Below are positions 1 to 7,929 of a stretch of DNA of 64,000 nucleotides, in pieces. This DNA comes from Chitinivorax sp. B (GTDB lineage Bacteria > Pseudomonadota > Gammaproteobacteria > Burkholderiales > SCOH01): positions 1-64,000 of the forward strand of contig NZ_SCOH01000021.1 of the NCBI RefSeq assembly GCF_005503445.1. The letters are read 5' to 3'. The position numbers and the translations under genes are program-made. How positions within the stretch are numbered: position 1 is the first letter of the stretch; each line of letters opens with the position of its first letter. Below the pieces are notes generated by a model. The model saw only the letters and a program-made list of their open reading frames with translations. It was not told where the DNA came from and made no database searches.

Positions 1-8
1 CCCTCTAA

Positions 9-39
9 AAACGCCCTTAGCTCAAACCTAAGGGCGTTT
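9..39 (-). terminator. Intrinsic terminator at left edge
   Basis: Perfect 12-bp inverted repeat (arms 9-20 and 28-39, loop 21-27) around AACGCCCTTAG. Read on the minus strand the hairpin is followed by five T residues, so it should stop minus-strand transcription coming from the insertion sequence side. On the plus strand the downstream bases are mixed, so it is weaker there. Confidence 0.75.
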
Positions 40-187
40 ACTCTTCTACAACCAGTCAAAACAAAATCCACTCAAAAACACCTCTTCGAAAGCTGCAAAC
101 GTTGCCTCCGGACCAAGGAGGCATGGGGCCAGCTATACCACTAGATCAAACAACTACACCTCAACACCACCTTAAGATCAGGCTAGC
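40..187. other. Short non-coding flank left of the IS481-type element
   Basis: No open frame with coding character. It holds a small hairpin (arms 104-109 and 117-122, GCCTCC/GGAGGC) without a T-run. The last bases, 182-187, are GCTAGC and form one side of the insertion target of the neighbouring element. Confidence 0.4.
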
Positions 188-1122
188 TGTTTAGTCCCTT
201 GGTGTGCTGGGTTGGGTTGATCTTGAAACGTTCAGGCTCATTTGCCCAGATTTTGCAAACGTATTCGTAGGGGGTGAGCCCCTAAAGAGTTCTCAGTCGG
301 CAGGTAAAGTTGTAGGCCATCAAGAAGGTTTGCAAATGGTTTTTCAGCAGGTCATGCGATTGATATAATGCTTGACCATTGCCTCCTTGATCGTGCATTT
401 CATGCGTTCCACCTGTCCATTGGTCCATGGATGGCAGACTTGGGTGAGCCGATGTTCAATACGAAGTGCGTTGCAAATCCGGTCAAAGGGAATATCCCAA
501 TACGCTTCCATCCTCTGGCGTTTTGCAAACTAGATGCCGTTATCAGTCAGGATTGTGTGAATGGTGTAAGGCATGGCCGCGATCAGATTGTCGAGGAACG
601 CTTTCGCGATCACCCGTGTGGCCTTGGGATGAAGTTCTGCATAGGCAAACTTTGACGTCCGATCAATCGCCACGACTAGATACGGCCGACCTTCATCGGT
701 GTGAGCTTCGGCAATATCGATATGGAAGTAGCCAATGGGGTAGACCTTGAATTTCTGCTGCGTGGGCTTATCTCTGGCGGCAAGCGGGAAATGCCATGCC
801 GTTGCAAACACCGATGCAGCGAGGAGCGAGTCAGATGCGGAAAGCTGGGCTGCAATGCATACAAGCAGTCGTCCAGAGGAAGTAGCATGTATTTGCGAAA
901 GGAGACCATGGCGGCCTCTTCCTCCGGCGTCAGGGCCGTTGAGCGAACCTCCTGCAGTCCCATCCGGGCATCGTGTGCAAAGTCCCGCTGACGCCATTCG
1001 GCAACCGTCTTTGGATTGAGTCCATGCTGCGCGGCCAGCGCGTTCAGGCTCGCTTGACTATGCTGTATCGCTCGACGTACTGTCTTTGTCGTACGGACGC
1101 TTCCATGCAAAATTTGTTCCAT
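183..1122 (-). pseudogene. IS481-family transposase, inactivated
   Basis: The reading starts at 1122 (MEQILHGS) with an N-terminal helix-turn-helix region (SLNALAAQHGLNPKTVAEWR). It must change frame near 770 to continue as KPTQQKFKVYPIGYFHIDIAE. The DDE catalytic residues can still be read: Asp in FHIDIAE, Asp in ILTDNG, and Glu in TNGQVERM. A nonsense codon at 530-532 follows LTDNGI, where the family has Gln. A second frame change near 350 is needed to recover YQSHDLLKNHLQTFLMAYNF, and another stop sits at 282-284 before GLTPYEYVCKIW. At least two frameshifts and two stops mean no active enzyme can be made. The distal frame runs out into the flanking CTAG, where its stop codon lies. Confidence 0.88.
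188..211. repeat. Left terminal inverted repeat of IS481-type element
   Basis: Starts TGTTTAGTCCC and ends GGTGTGCTGGG. It pairs with 1155-1178 with two mismatches in the middle. Confidence 0.85.
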
Positions 1123-1154
1123 GGATTTCTCCTCCGTAGCTGACTATAAATTAG

Positions 1155-1178
1155 CCCAGCACACCGTGGGACTAAACA
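1155..1178. repeat. Right terminal inverted repeat of IS481-type element
   Basis: Reverse complement of the left end with 22 of 24 identical positions. The transposase start (1122) lies 33 bp inside this end. Confidence 0.85.
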
Positions 1179-1318
1179 CCTAGGTCGCAAAATATGAGAG
1201 TCATGACGTGCTTGTGTTATCGGTGAGAGGTAAAGGAAGTGCGGATCAGCTGGAAAACTGCCGGATCACAGTTTAACCTGATTAAAGATACCCTTTATCT
1301 ACTTGGCTGGAGCATCCC

Positions 1319-2251
1319 ATGGCTCAAAGTAAATACCGGTTGGTAACACGCAGTGATTTCGACGGACTGGTTTGCGCCGTCTTGTTGAATGAACTCGATA
1401 TGATTGATGACATACTATTTGTTCATCCAAAGGACATGCAGGATGGTAAGGTCAACATCACTGATCGGGATATCGTCACCAATCTACCTTATGTAATCGG
1501 AGCCCATTTGATCTTTGATCACCATTACTCAGAAACCATCCGAAACACAGGTGAGCGTGTCAATCACATTATTGATGCCGATGCACCTTCTGCTGCGCGA
1601 GTGGTGTATGAGCATTTCGGTGGGAAAGCACGCTTCTCGACAATCAGTGATGACATGATGATTGCAGTCGATAAGGCCGATTCCGCACAATACACGCAAG
1701 ATGAAATCCTGCATCCAACAGGTTGGGTATTGCTGAATTATTTGATGGATGCGCGAACCGGTTTGGGGCGCTTTCGGGAATTCCGGATTTCCAACTATGC
1801 CCTGATGATGGATCTGATTCGCTATTGTCGTGATCACACCATTGACGAGATTCTCGATCTACCCGATGTGAAGGAGCGTAGTCAGCTTTACTTCGATCAT
1901 GAGCCGAAGGCACGTGATCAAATCATTTGTTGCAGTACTGTTCACAATAATTTAGTGGTATTGGATTTGCGGAATGAAGAAACCATCTACGCTACCAATC
2001 GTTTTCTTATCTATGCAATGTACCCATCCTGCAATGTATCCATCCATGTGATGTGGGGGCGGGACAAGCAAAACACGGTATTTGCTACTGGAGCCTCAAT
2101 CGTTAATCGCAGCCCACATATCAATATTGGAGAGTTGATGTTGGCGTATGGTGGGGGAGGGCATGCGAATGCAGGCACTTGCCAAGTAGATAATCACAAT
2201 GCTGACAGTACGTTGAGGGAAGTGGCTATGAAGATCACTGCATTCAAATAG
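1319..2251 (+). CDS. DHH-family phosphoesterase, exopolyphosphatase-like
   Basis: A 310-residue cytosolic DHH/DHHA1 protein. Metal-binding motifs are present: RSDFDGLVCA (Asp13, Asp15), FDHH (67-69) and the C-terminal YGGGGHANAG (277-286) typical of DHHA1. The superfamily hydrolyses phosphoanhydride or phosphodiester bonds (oligoribonucleotides, cyclic dinucleotides, polyphosphate). The exact substrate cannot be read from the motifs. No transmembrane, CBS or ligand-binding domains are fused. Start ATG 1319 has a GGAG-type ribosome site about 10 bases upstream. The gene sits alone between two dead insertion sequences but is itself intact. It may be called exopolyphosphatase-related, which is a family label rather than a demonstrated activity. 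Confidence 0.85.
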   Translation: MAQSKYRLVTRSDFDGLVCAVLLNELDMIDDILFVHPKDMQDGKVNITDRDIVTNLPYVIGAHLIFDHHYSETIRNTGERVNHIIDADAPSAARVVYEHFGGKARFSTISDDMMIAVDKADSAQYTQDEILHPTGWVLLNYLMDARTGLGRFREFRISNYALMMDLIRYCRDHTIDEILDLPDVKERSQLYFDHEPKARDQIICCSTVHNNLVVLDLRNEETIYATNRFLIYAMYPSCNVSIHVMWGRDKQNTVFATGASIVNRSPHINIGELMLAYGGGGHANAGTCQVDNHNADSTLREVAMKITAFK

Positions 2252-2259
2252 TACACTGT

Positions 2260-2680
2260 CTGACAGTAGTTCCACTTTGTCACATTTCGTCGGTAGCGGC
2301 AGGCCTTGCATGGTATGAGCGGAAATGGCCGTTTGTCGCTTTTGCGTGTGGTGGTCGGCGATGCGTTGAACCGGTGCGGTGTCGTGGCCGGGGGTAGGGG
2401 GAGGTGCAGCATCTTCACTACATCCTTGCTCGACAGCAGGCAGTGCGTATCACGCAAAGCCAGATGCTTCTTGGTCGAGAACATTTGGGCCATCATCACC
2501 AGACTCATGTGCTAATGCCAGCAGCGCCAGCCTCGTGTCTGGTAGTCCGCCAAACCGCAAGCGCTCTTGGCATCGTCGAGGACGCGTTTGACGAAGTGGC
2601 GGAAAGTTTGCATGGAAATCAACTGGGTCAGTGGGGTATCGGCAGGGGCATTGCTCAGGCAGTACTTAAGTTTGCCTACG
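2260..2680 (-). pseudogene. Truncated IS701-like transposase remnant
   Basis: Read on the minus strand from about 2680: VGKLKYCLSNAPADTPL, a frame through VKRVLDDAKSACGLADYQ, then RGWRCWH, a stop codon, and HMSLVMMAQMF followed by HCLLSSKDVVKMLHL. This matches the C-terminal third of IS701/IS4-type transposases (KYSLSNAPADTPL, GMADYQVR.W..WHHHM, LLSC.D). A further frame change near 2335 restores RQTAISAHTMQ. The N-terminal two thirds and the upstream end of the element are missing. Identification is by motif recall, so the exact IS family is tentative. Confidence 0.65.
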
Positions 2681-3145
2681 CCGAACTCGCTTCGAATTCA
2701 GTTCGTTTGGATGTCATGATTCTTCCTTATTGAGGTCAATAATGACCTATCGAGGTGTCCGAAAAAATTAGACTATTACAGACGTCGGTTCGATTCCCGT
2801 TTGCGAAATTGAACCCACGTCCGCAACTCCGGATCGGTGCATGGTTTCACTCAGCCGAACCGGCCCTGAGAAGGACTGCGTGCTTCCGAAGTAAGCGCCG
2901 GAAGAATGATTCAATCCGTTCTGTGGGCCCGTGGCCGGTGAGAGTTCGTTGACCCCGAAACGATTGATCTGTAATGAGAGAGGTCGTGGACTTTGGGCCA
3001 TTTTCGGAGAGCGAGGTTGGAGCGAAGAATGGCCAGGAGACCGTGGAATATGGCCCGCAACGGCCGATTTGGGTGGTTGGCGAAGTCCGCAGGCGTTCGC
3101 AGGAACCCGCACGAGTACGCGGGAACTGGTGCGATCAGGTAAGAA
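2681..3145. other. Non-coding debris between IS remnant and ssrA
   Basis: About 460 bp with no convincing gene on either strand; the open frames here have no recognisable domain or ribosome site. It contains a palindrome AGGTCA-ATAA-TGACCT at 2733-2748 and a plus-strand stretch near 2786-2803 resembling a tRNA T-arm (GGTTCGATTCCC). The region is most simply the scar of past insertions next to ssrA. Confidence 0.4.
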
Positions 3146-3173
3146 AACCCCCAGCCGAGAACGGTTGGGGGTT
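3146..3173 (-). terminator. ssrA terminator
   Basis: Hairpin with arms AACCCCCAACCG and CGGCTGGGGGTT (minus-strand reading, one G-T pair) and a 4-base loop, followed by TTTTC. It lies 6 bp past the 3' end of ssrA. Confidence 0.75.
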
Positions 3174-3179
3174 CATTAT

Positions 3180-3539
3180 TGGTGGAGCCGGCGGGAATCG
3201 AACCCGCGTCCGAAAGTCCTCTACGGTGAGATCTACATACTTAGTCTGGCCAATTGAATTTGACCCGGCATCCGCCGACCGACAGGCTGAAGACGAGCGA
3301 GTTACCTTGGATTTAATGCCAAACCAAGTAACCCGGCCTGACACGATCTGATGTAAATGACTCTGCTGCGGTTGCCCGCCTGACCCACCAGCAGATCAGT
3401 GCAGAGTCCAGCTGGGATTAAGCAGCTAGAGCGTAAGTTTCGTCGTTTGCGACTACATTTGTTCAGCGTTTTACGGGAATCTGAGATCCCGGTATGCACC
3501 CATCCGCTTTGCAACCCCCGTCGAAACCTGGTCGGCCCC
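3180..3539 (-). ncRNA. ssrA: Transfer-messenger RNA (tmRNA)
   Basis: A 360-nt one-piece tmRNA. The 5' end GGGGCCGACC and 3' end GCCGGCTCCACCA form a 7-bp acceptor stem with a G3-U70 wobble, the alanine identity element. The 3' part contains the T-arm GGTTCGATTCCCG and encoded CCA. The tag reading frame lies at 3450-3418 and encodes ANDETYALAA followed by TAA; the resume codon is GCA. With SmpB it rescues ribosomes stalled on broken mRNAs and tags the products for proteolysis. The tag matches that of Neisseria-type betaproteobacteria. A TATAAT box lies upstream and an intrinsic terminator directly downstream, so it is its own transcription unit. Confidence 0.97.
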
Positions 3540-3596
3540 AAATTGGATACTGAGTAAGATGCGGCCTATTCGATTAAGTTCAAGCCGCAGGATGCG

Positions 3597-3602
3597 ATTA
3601 TA
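3597..3602 (-). promoter_or_regulatory. Likely -10 box of ssrA
   Basis: Perfect TATAAT on the minus strand, 58 bp upstream of the mature tmRNA 5' end, leaving room for a processed precursor leader. A good -35 match at the right spacing is not evident. It overlaps the gap after the diguanylate cyclase stop codon. Confidence 0.5.
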
Positions 3603-3619
3603 GCAAGGGCGGGCCTGTT

Positions 3620-4924
3620 TCAGCTACAGATTTGATTGCGGCCACCTTGTTTGGCGTTATAAAGCTTTTCATCGGCATGTAAGAATAAATCGCTTTCACT
3701 TTTGAAGTCCGGATAAAAGGCAACCCCGCCGCTGAACGAAAAGTGGCGAATGTCGCCGGGTTCGACTTCAAATGGTAGACGATTGAAAGCTTCGCGCATG
3801 TTATTTAGCTTTTGTAACAGGGTGTCACGTTGAATGTCCCAGAACAGCATGACGAACTCTTCCCCGCCGAAGCGGCTGAGGTGATCATTGGCGCCCATGT
3901 ATGCACCTAGCAGTAAGGACAGGCGTTTAATGACGATATCGCCGAAGTAGTGGCCCCAGGTATCGTTGATGGTCTTGAATTTGTCGATGTCGATCACGCA
4001 CAGACCTAGTTCGGTGCCATCCCGCATGTCTGCAATGCGGATTACATCTTGTGCTTTACGCTTGAAGCCAATTTTGTTGAGTAGGCCAGTGGCGCGGTCT
4101 TTATTGATCAGATCTTTATTGATGCGGATTTTGGCAACCCGATTCACCAGTTGTCGGGTGGTGACGGCTTCTCCCTGCTCAATCAGCAGGTCATCAAATC
4201 CGGCCTGGATGGCGCGGGTTGCTGCTGCCGTATCCATACGGGGCAAGTGCAAAAACATTTCCAGGCAAGGGTCTGTCTCCATGTTCAGGCGAATGACTTG
4301 CTGTACCGCCGGGATTTTGGAGAACATGATGTCGCTGACAACGGCGATGTCAGGCTTGCGTTGTTTGACGGCTTGGTTGAAGCCATCCACATCCTGATAT
4401 TCGAGCATTTCTATGCGGCTGGCACTCAATAATTCGCGGCTGAACGGAAAATCTCGCCCCAGTGCGACGATAAGGCTGACATCTGGTGCGCGTCGTTGGG
4501 TGAACAGGTTGAACAGCTTTTCAATCAGGCTTTCATTGGAGATGGGTTTTTCGGCATAGGCCAAACAGTTGCATTCAACCAGAGTACGTTGCAAAAGAAA
4601 GCGGCCGCCTTGCTTGGCGGTTTGAAGGTAGACGTAACGGTGGTTCTGCGGTAGCTGCCGGAGCAGCTCGGATAGAAACATGGTCTTGTTGTCGCGGTCT
4701 TTTTGCAGGCTATAGAGCGAATCGAGATCGACCACAAACAAGTCGTCGTCAGTTGACACGGCGCAAGCCTGTAAGAAATCGACCATCTGATCAAAAAACA
4801 AGACGTCGAAATCGTACTTATGCGCGTGCAACAGCAGTTCGTGCTGGTTGTCTTTGATAAAGTACGTCTGTGCAAGCATGTATACCTTGCGCTTGAACAG
4901 GTGGTCGGTATCGATACCGCTCAT
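3620..4924 (-). CDS. Diguanylate cyclase with two receiver-like domains
   Basis: A 434-residue cytosolic protein. Residues about 10-140 form a receiver-like domain (FVVDLDSL with Asp near 66, conserved Lys in AEKP near 126). Residues about 150-268 form a second, more divergent one (AVVSDIMF). From about 275 there is a GGDEF domain beginning DRATGLLNK, with metal-site VIDIDKF and the active loop GGEEF at 353-357. It should make cyclic di-GMP from two GTP. The usual inhibitory RxxD site five residues before the loop reads GAND, so product inhibition through that site is unlikely. Start ATG 4924 has only a weak ribosome site; Met16 is an alternative. It is transcribed toward ssrA. Confidence 0.88.
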   Translation of the reverse strand: MSGIDTDHLFKRKVYMLAQTYFIKDNQHELLLHAHKYDFDVLFFDQMVDFLQACAVSTDDDLFVVDLDSLYSLQKDRDNKTMFLSELLRQLPQNHRYVYLQTAKQGGRFLLQRTLVECNCLAYAEKPISNESLIEKLFNLFTQRRAPDVSLIVALGRDFPFSRELLSASRIEMLEYQDVDGFNQAVKQRKPDIAVVSDIMFSKIPAVQQVIRLNMETDPCLEMFLHLPRMDTAAATRAIQAGFDDLLIEQGEAVTTRQLVNRVAKIRINKDLINKDRATGLLNKIGFKRKAQDVIRIADMRDGTELGLCVIDIDKFKTINDTWGHYFGDIVIKRLSLLLGAYMGANDHLSRFGGEEFVMLFWDIQRDTLLQKLNNMREAFNRLPFEVEPGDIRHFSFSGGVAFYPDFKSESDLFLHADEKLYNAKQGGRNQICS

Positions 4925-4997
4925 TGTTGTTACCGGTGGCGATGGATGATCTCTATAGCCTTATCATCGTATGTTAATCGGGGCGGTTTCAAGTTTT

Positions 4998-5645
4998 TTA
5001 AACGTGTTGCAGCAACTCTTCGGGATGGTCGATGAAACCGTCGGCCCCCCATGTATGTGGGGTATCAGTATTCGAAATATAGCCATAACTGGCGATGATT
5101 GCGCGCATGCCTGCCGCTCGGGCCGCTTCCACATCTCGTTCGGCATCGCCCAGATACAGGCAGGTTTTAGGAACGACACCCAACTGTGAGGCTGCATGTA
5201 GCATGGGTTTGGGGTCTGGTTTGGGCACACCAACCGTGTCGCCACTGACTACCACGCCAGGCGGCACTGCCCAGGGCAGCGCCGGTACCAATCGGTCGGT
5301 AAAGCGCATGGGTTTGTTGGTGACAATACCCCATTTCAGCCCTCGCGCGGTAAGTGCCTGTAACAGTGGATTGACACCATCAAACAGGGTGGTGAGGTCT
5401 GCGAAGCTGGCCTCGTAATGATCCAGAAAGCGGCGGCGATAATCGTCGAATATAGGATCTGTCTTATGGATCCCAAAACCAAGCTCGATCAGCCCACGTG
5501 CACCATGTGAGGCTACTGGGCGGATCAGTTCATAGGCTACTGGTGGTTTGCCTTCTTCTGCCAGCAAGCGATTAAGTGCGGCACCAAGATCGGCAGCAGT
5601 ATCGGCCAAAGTACCATCAAGGTCGAACAAAACAGCCTGGATCAT
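4998..5645 (-). CDS. gph: HAD phosphatase, phosphoglycolate / MurNAc-6-P phosphatase type
   Basis: A 215-residue HAD-superfamily subfamily IA hydrolase. Motif I is FDLDGTLAD (Asp8, Asp10), motif II TNKP, motif III KPDPKP and motif IV GDAERD. The helical cap region lies between motifs I and II. It removes phosphate from a small phosphometabolite. Phosphoglycolate is the default family substrate. In Pseudomonas the homologue directly downstream of ubiG is MupP, a MurNAc-6-phosphate phosphatase of peptidoglycan recycling, and the same position here makes that equally likely. Its ATG overlaps the ubiG stop codon by 4 bp (ATGA), so it is translationally coupled. Which of the two substrates applies cannot be told from motifs. 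Confidence 0.85.
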   Translation of the reverse strand: MIQAVLFDLDGTLADTAADLGAALNRLLAEEGKPPVAYELIRPVASHGARGLIELGFGIHKTDPIFDDYRRRFLDHYEASFADLTTLFDGVNPLLQALTARGLKWGIVTNKPMRFTDRLVPALPWAVPPGVVVSGDTVGVPKPDPKPMLHAASQLGVVPKTCLYLGDAERDVEAARAAGMRAIIASYGYISNTDTPHTWGADGFIDHPEELLQHV

Positions 5646-6364
5646 GCGATGGCCTTTCGGCAGGCGATGAGATAGTTCACATCAGTCTGTGTCGTCAGGT
5701 GATAGGTCTTGTTCAACAGGTTGTAACCCATGCCGCGTACATCGACGACGTCCAGTCCTGAATGCCTGGCCATACGGGAAAGCTCGGAGGGCTTGAGGAA
5801 GCGTGCGTAGTCATGTGTACCACGTGGGAGCAGCCCGAGCAGGTATTCGGCACCAAGAATGGCGTGGACGTAAGCTTTGGGATTGCGGCTGATCGTGGAG
5901 AAAAACACCCAGCCACCGGGTTTGGCAAGCTGTGTGCAAGCGTGTACCACACTGTCTGGGCTGGGGACGTGTTCCAGCATCTCCATGCAAGTGACCACAT
6001 CAAACTGTCCAGGCTGTTGCTGGGCTACTTCCTCGACCGAGATGCAACGGTAATCCACTTTGTTGCCGGATTCCAGCAAATGCAATTTGGCGACTTTCAA
6101 CGATTTTTCTGCCAAATCAATACCAGTGACAGCAGCACCATGCTCGGCCAGGCTTTCGGCCAAAATCCCGCCACCACAACCCACATCGATGACCTGCTGG
6201 CCAGTCAGCGTGGCATATTCTTCAATGAACCCCAGGCGTAGCGGGTTGATATCGTGCAGCGGCTTAAATTCGCTTTCCTTATCCCACCATTTGTGGGCAA
6301 GCTCGCTGAATTTGGCGATTTCAGCATCGTCTACGTTGGGGGCTCGGGTATCAGTCATCATCAT
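5642..6364 (-). CDS. ubiG: Ubiquinone biosynthesis O-methyltransferase
   Basis: A 240-residue class I SAM-dependent methyltransferase that performs both O-methylations in ubiquinone synthesis. SAM motif I is [16 protein letters not shown] (about 58-73), followed by GIDLAEKSL and a motif near TCMEMLEHV. The conserved N-terminal region [16 protein letters not shown] and the later [10 protein letters not shown] and [12 protein letters not shown] are UbiG signatures. The start is ambiguous: TTG at 6367 is followed by ATG codons at 6364, 6361 and 6358, and no strong ribosome site discriminates. It is the middle gene of a three-gene minus-strand run, 44 bp after the deaminase and overlapping the phosphatase. 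Confidence 0.95.
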   Translation of the reverse strand: MMMTDTRAPNVDDAEIAKFSELAHKWWDKESEFKPLHDINPLRLGFIEEYATLTGQQVIDVGCGGGILAESLAEHGAAVTGIDLAEKSLKVAKLHLLESGNKVDYRCISVEEVAQQQPGQFDVVTCMEMLEHVPSPDSVVHACTQLAKPGGWVFFSTISRNPKAYVHAILGAEYLLGLLPRGTHDYARFLKPSELSRMARHSGLDVVDVRGMGYNLLNKTYHLTTQTDVNYLIACRKAIA

Positions 6365-6408
6365 CAAGGATTGCTAAAAGTAAGAAATCACGCTCAAACA
6401 GGCAGGTA

Positions 6409-7728
6409 TCACAGGTTGCGCACTTTATCACGCCATGCCCGGGCACGAGTAATCAATTGGGCCATGTGGAGTGTGGTCAGTTCCCTGGATTTCAACAGGC
6501 GTTGGCCGGCCACCCATACATCGGTGACATGCTCGCGTCCAGCGGCATAGACCAAGTGGGAGATCGGATCAAAGCAGGGGGCGGTTTCAACATCGTCCAA
6601 CCGGATGGCGCACATGTCGGCAGCCTTACCTGGTTTGAGTGAACCAATCAGATGATCCAGCCCCAAGGCTTTGGCGCCGTGCAACGTGGCCATTTCCAAT
6701 GCCTGATGGGCAGGTACGACATCCGCCTGCAGGGTGGCCACCTTGGCTAGCAGTGCAGTAGTACGCATTTCATTGAACATGTCCAGACGATTGTTGCTGG
6801 CCGCACTATCGGTGCCGATGCCGACATTGACACCGGCCTGCAACAGTGCATTGACCGGTGCAATGCCACTGGCCAATTTCATATTGGAGGTTGGGTTGTG
6901 GGCAACATGGCAACCGTACTGCGCGAGCCAGTCGATTTCTTCTTGATTCAAGTGCACGCAATGTACGCCAATCAGGTTGGGGGACAGCAAGCCCAGTGCT
7001 TTTAACCGGGCAAGTGGCCGTATGTGGAATTGCTGCAGGCTGGTTTCGATTTCAGACAGCGATTCATGCAGGTGAATATGGATTGGTAGGTTCAGTTCTT
7101 CAGACAAGGTGATCACTTTGCCAAAAGTACGGTCTGAAATGGTGTAGGGTGCATGTGGGGCCAGTGTGAAGCTGATCAATGATTCGCCGCTGAATTCGTC
7201 ACGTGCAGCCAAGCCCTTGTTCAAGTAATCATCGGCATCGCTGGCATAGATGGTGGGAAATTCCATGATCGTGGCACCGACCACACCGCGCATTTTGGCG
7301 GTAAGCAAGGCTCGTGCTGTGGCAGCCGGATAGAAGTACATGTCGTTGACGCAGGTAACCCCGCTGCGTAATTGCTCGGCCAGTGCCAGCAGGGTGCCAT
7401 CATAGACGAAGTCATCACGCACCAACCGGCCTTCGGCAGGCCAGATGTGGTGGTTGAGCCAATCCATCAGAGGCAGGTCGTCTGCCAAGCCGCGTAACAG
7501 GCTCATTGCGCAATGAGCATGAAGATTGACCAAACCTGGCATCAGCACATGACTGCCGAGATCGACAGTTTCTTTTGCGATATAAGTGGCGGGTGCTTCT
7601 GCCGTTGGCAGAATCGTCAGGATGCGGCCTTTGTCGATTGCGACGCTGTGTTGTCGAAGCACGGATCGTACCGGCTCAATAGGAATAATCCAGCGGGCAC
7701 TGATCAATGTATCGATGAGTTGAGGCAT
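6409..7728 (-). CDS. TRZ/ATZ-family amidohydrolase, MTA/SAH deaminase type
   Basis: A 439-residue metal-dependent amidohydrolase of the TRZ/ATZ group that includes 5'-methylthioadenosine/S-adenosylhomocysteine deaminases. The zinc-site HxH lies in GLVNLHAHCAM (70 and 72), with further ligands in IHIHLHES, GVHCVHLN and the Asp of GIGTDSAASNN. Start chosen at ATG 7728 (MPQLIDTLIS), because the 96 codons upstream in frame have no family similarity. It leads a run with ubiG and the HAD phosphatase, an arrangement also known in Pseudomonas. Deamination of SAH or MTA would link to methyl-transfer by-products such as those from UbiG. That link is inference. Confidence 0.88.
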   Translation of the reverse strand: MPQLIDTLISARWIIPIEPVRSVLRQHSVAIDKGRILTILPTAEAPATYIAKETVDLGSHVLMPGLVNLHAHCAMSLLRGLADDLPLMDWLNHHIWPAEGRLVRDDFVYDGTLLALAEQLRSGVTCVNDMYFYPAATARALLTAKMRGVVGATIMEFPTIYASDADDYLNKGLAARDEFSGESLISFTLAPHAPYTISDRTFGKVITLSEELNLPIHIHLHESLSEIETSLQQFHIRPLARLKALGLLSPNLIGVHCVHLNQEEIDWLAQYGCHVAHNPTSNMKLASGIAPVNALLQAGVNVGIGTDSAASNNRLDMFNEMRTTALLAKVATLQADVVPAHQALEMATLHGAKALGLDHLIGSLKPGKAADMCAIRLDDVETAPCFDPISHLVYAAGREHVTDVWVAGQRLLKSRELTTLHMAQLITRARAWRDKVRNL

Positions 7729-7929
7729 AGGTGCGGGCGGGGATTGCAGTGGATGCACCGATTGTAGGTGGCGACAAGAGCGACAGCAAGGAAATACCCA
7801 AGGCCGAATTTGCTGTCGATCAAAAGCTTGTCGGATGGGCTCTGGCACAATCCCTGCTGAAAACGAACCGGCAAGCAGAGTAGTCTCAGTGCCAGTGACC
7901 AGTATGTAACCCGTTAGAGTAGGGAACGT

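Larger units (their letters stand above)
188..1178 (-). mobile_element. Decayed IS481-family insertion sequence
   Basis: About 991 bp bounded by 24-bp terminal inverted repeats that match at 22 of 24 positions and begin with TG. It carries one transposase-like gene on the minus strand, broken by frameshifts and stop codons. Both ends abut the tetranucleotide CTAG (183-186 and 1180-1183). The known IS481 target consensus is NCTAGN with a 6-bp duplication, which fits. The outer bases differ (GCTAGC against CCTAGG), so the duplication is now imperfect or the two ends come from different events. Family assignment rests on transposase sequence, termini and target site together. Confidence 0.85.

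Noticed and set aside
2404-2733. Plus-strand 109-codon frame containing KFAYAEL, a motif also present in the IS481 transposase
   Set aside because: The frame is antisense to the IS701-like remnant and shares only seven residues, so coincidence or a tiny recombination scar is more likely.
2783-2806. Plus-strand stretch resembling the ssrA 3' end / tRNA T-arm, as a possible attachment site
   Set aside because: It is inverted relative to ssrA and matches only about 17 bases of the generic T-loop. Attachment sites should be direct repeats, and no integrase is nearby.
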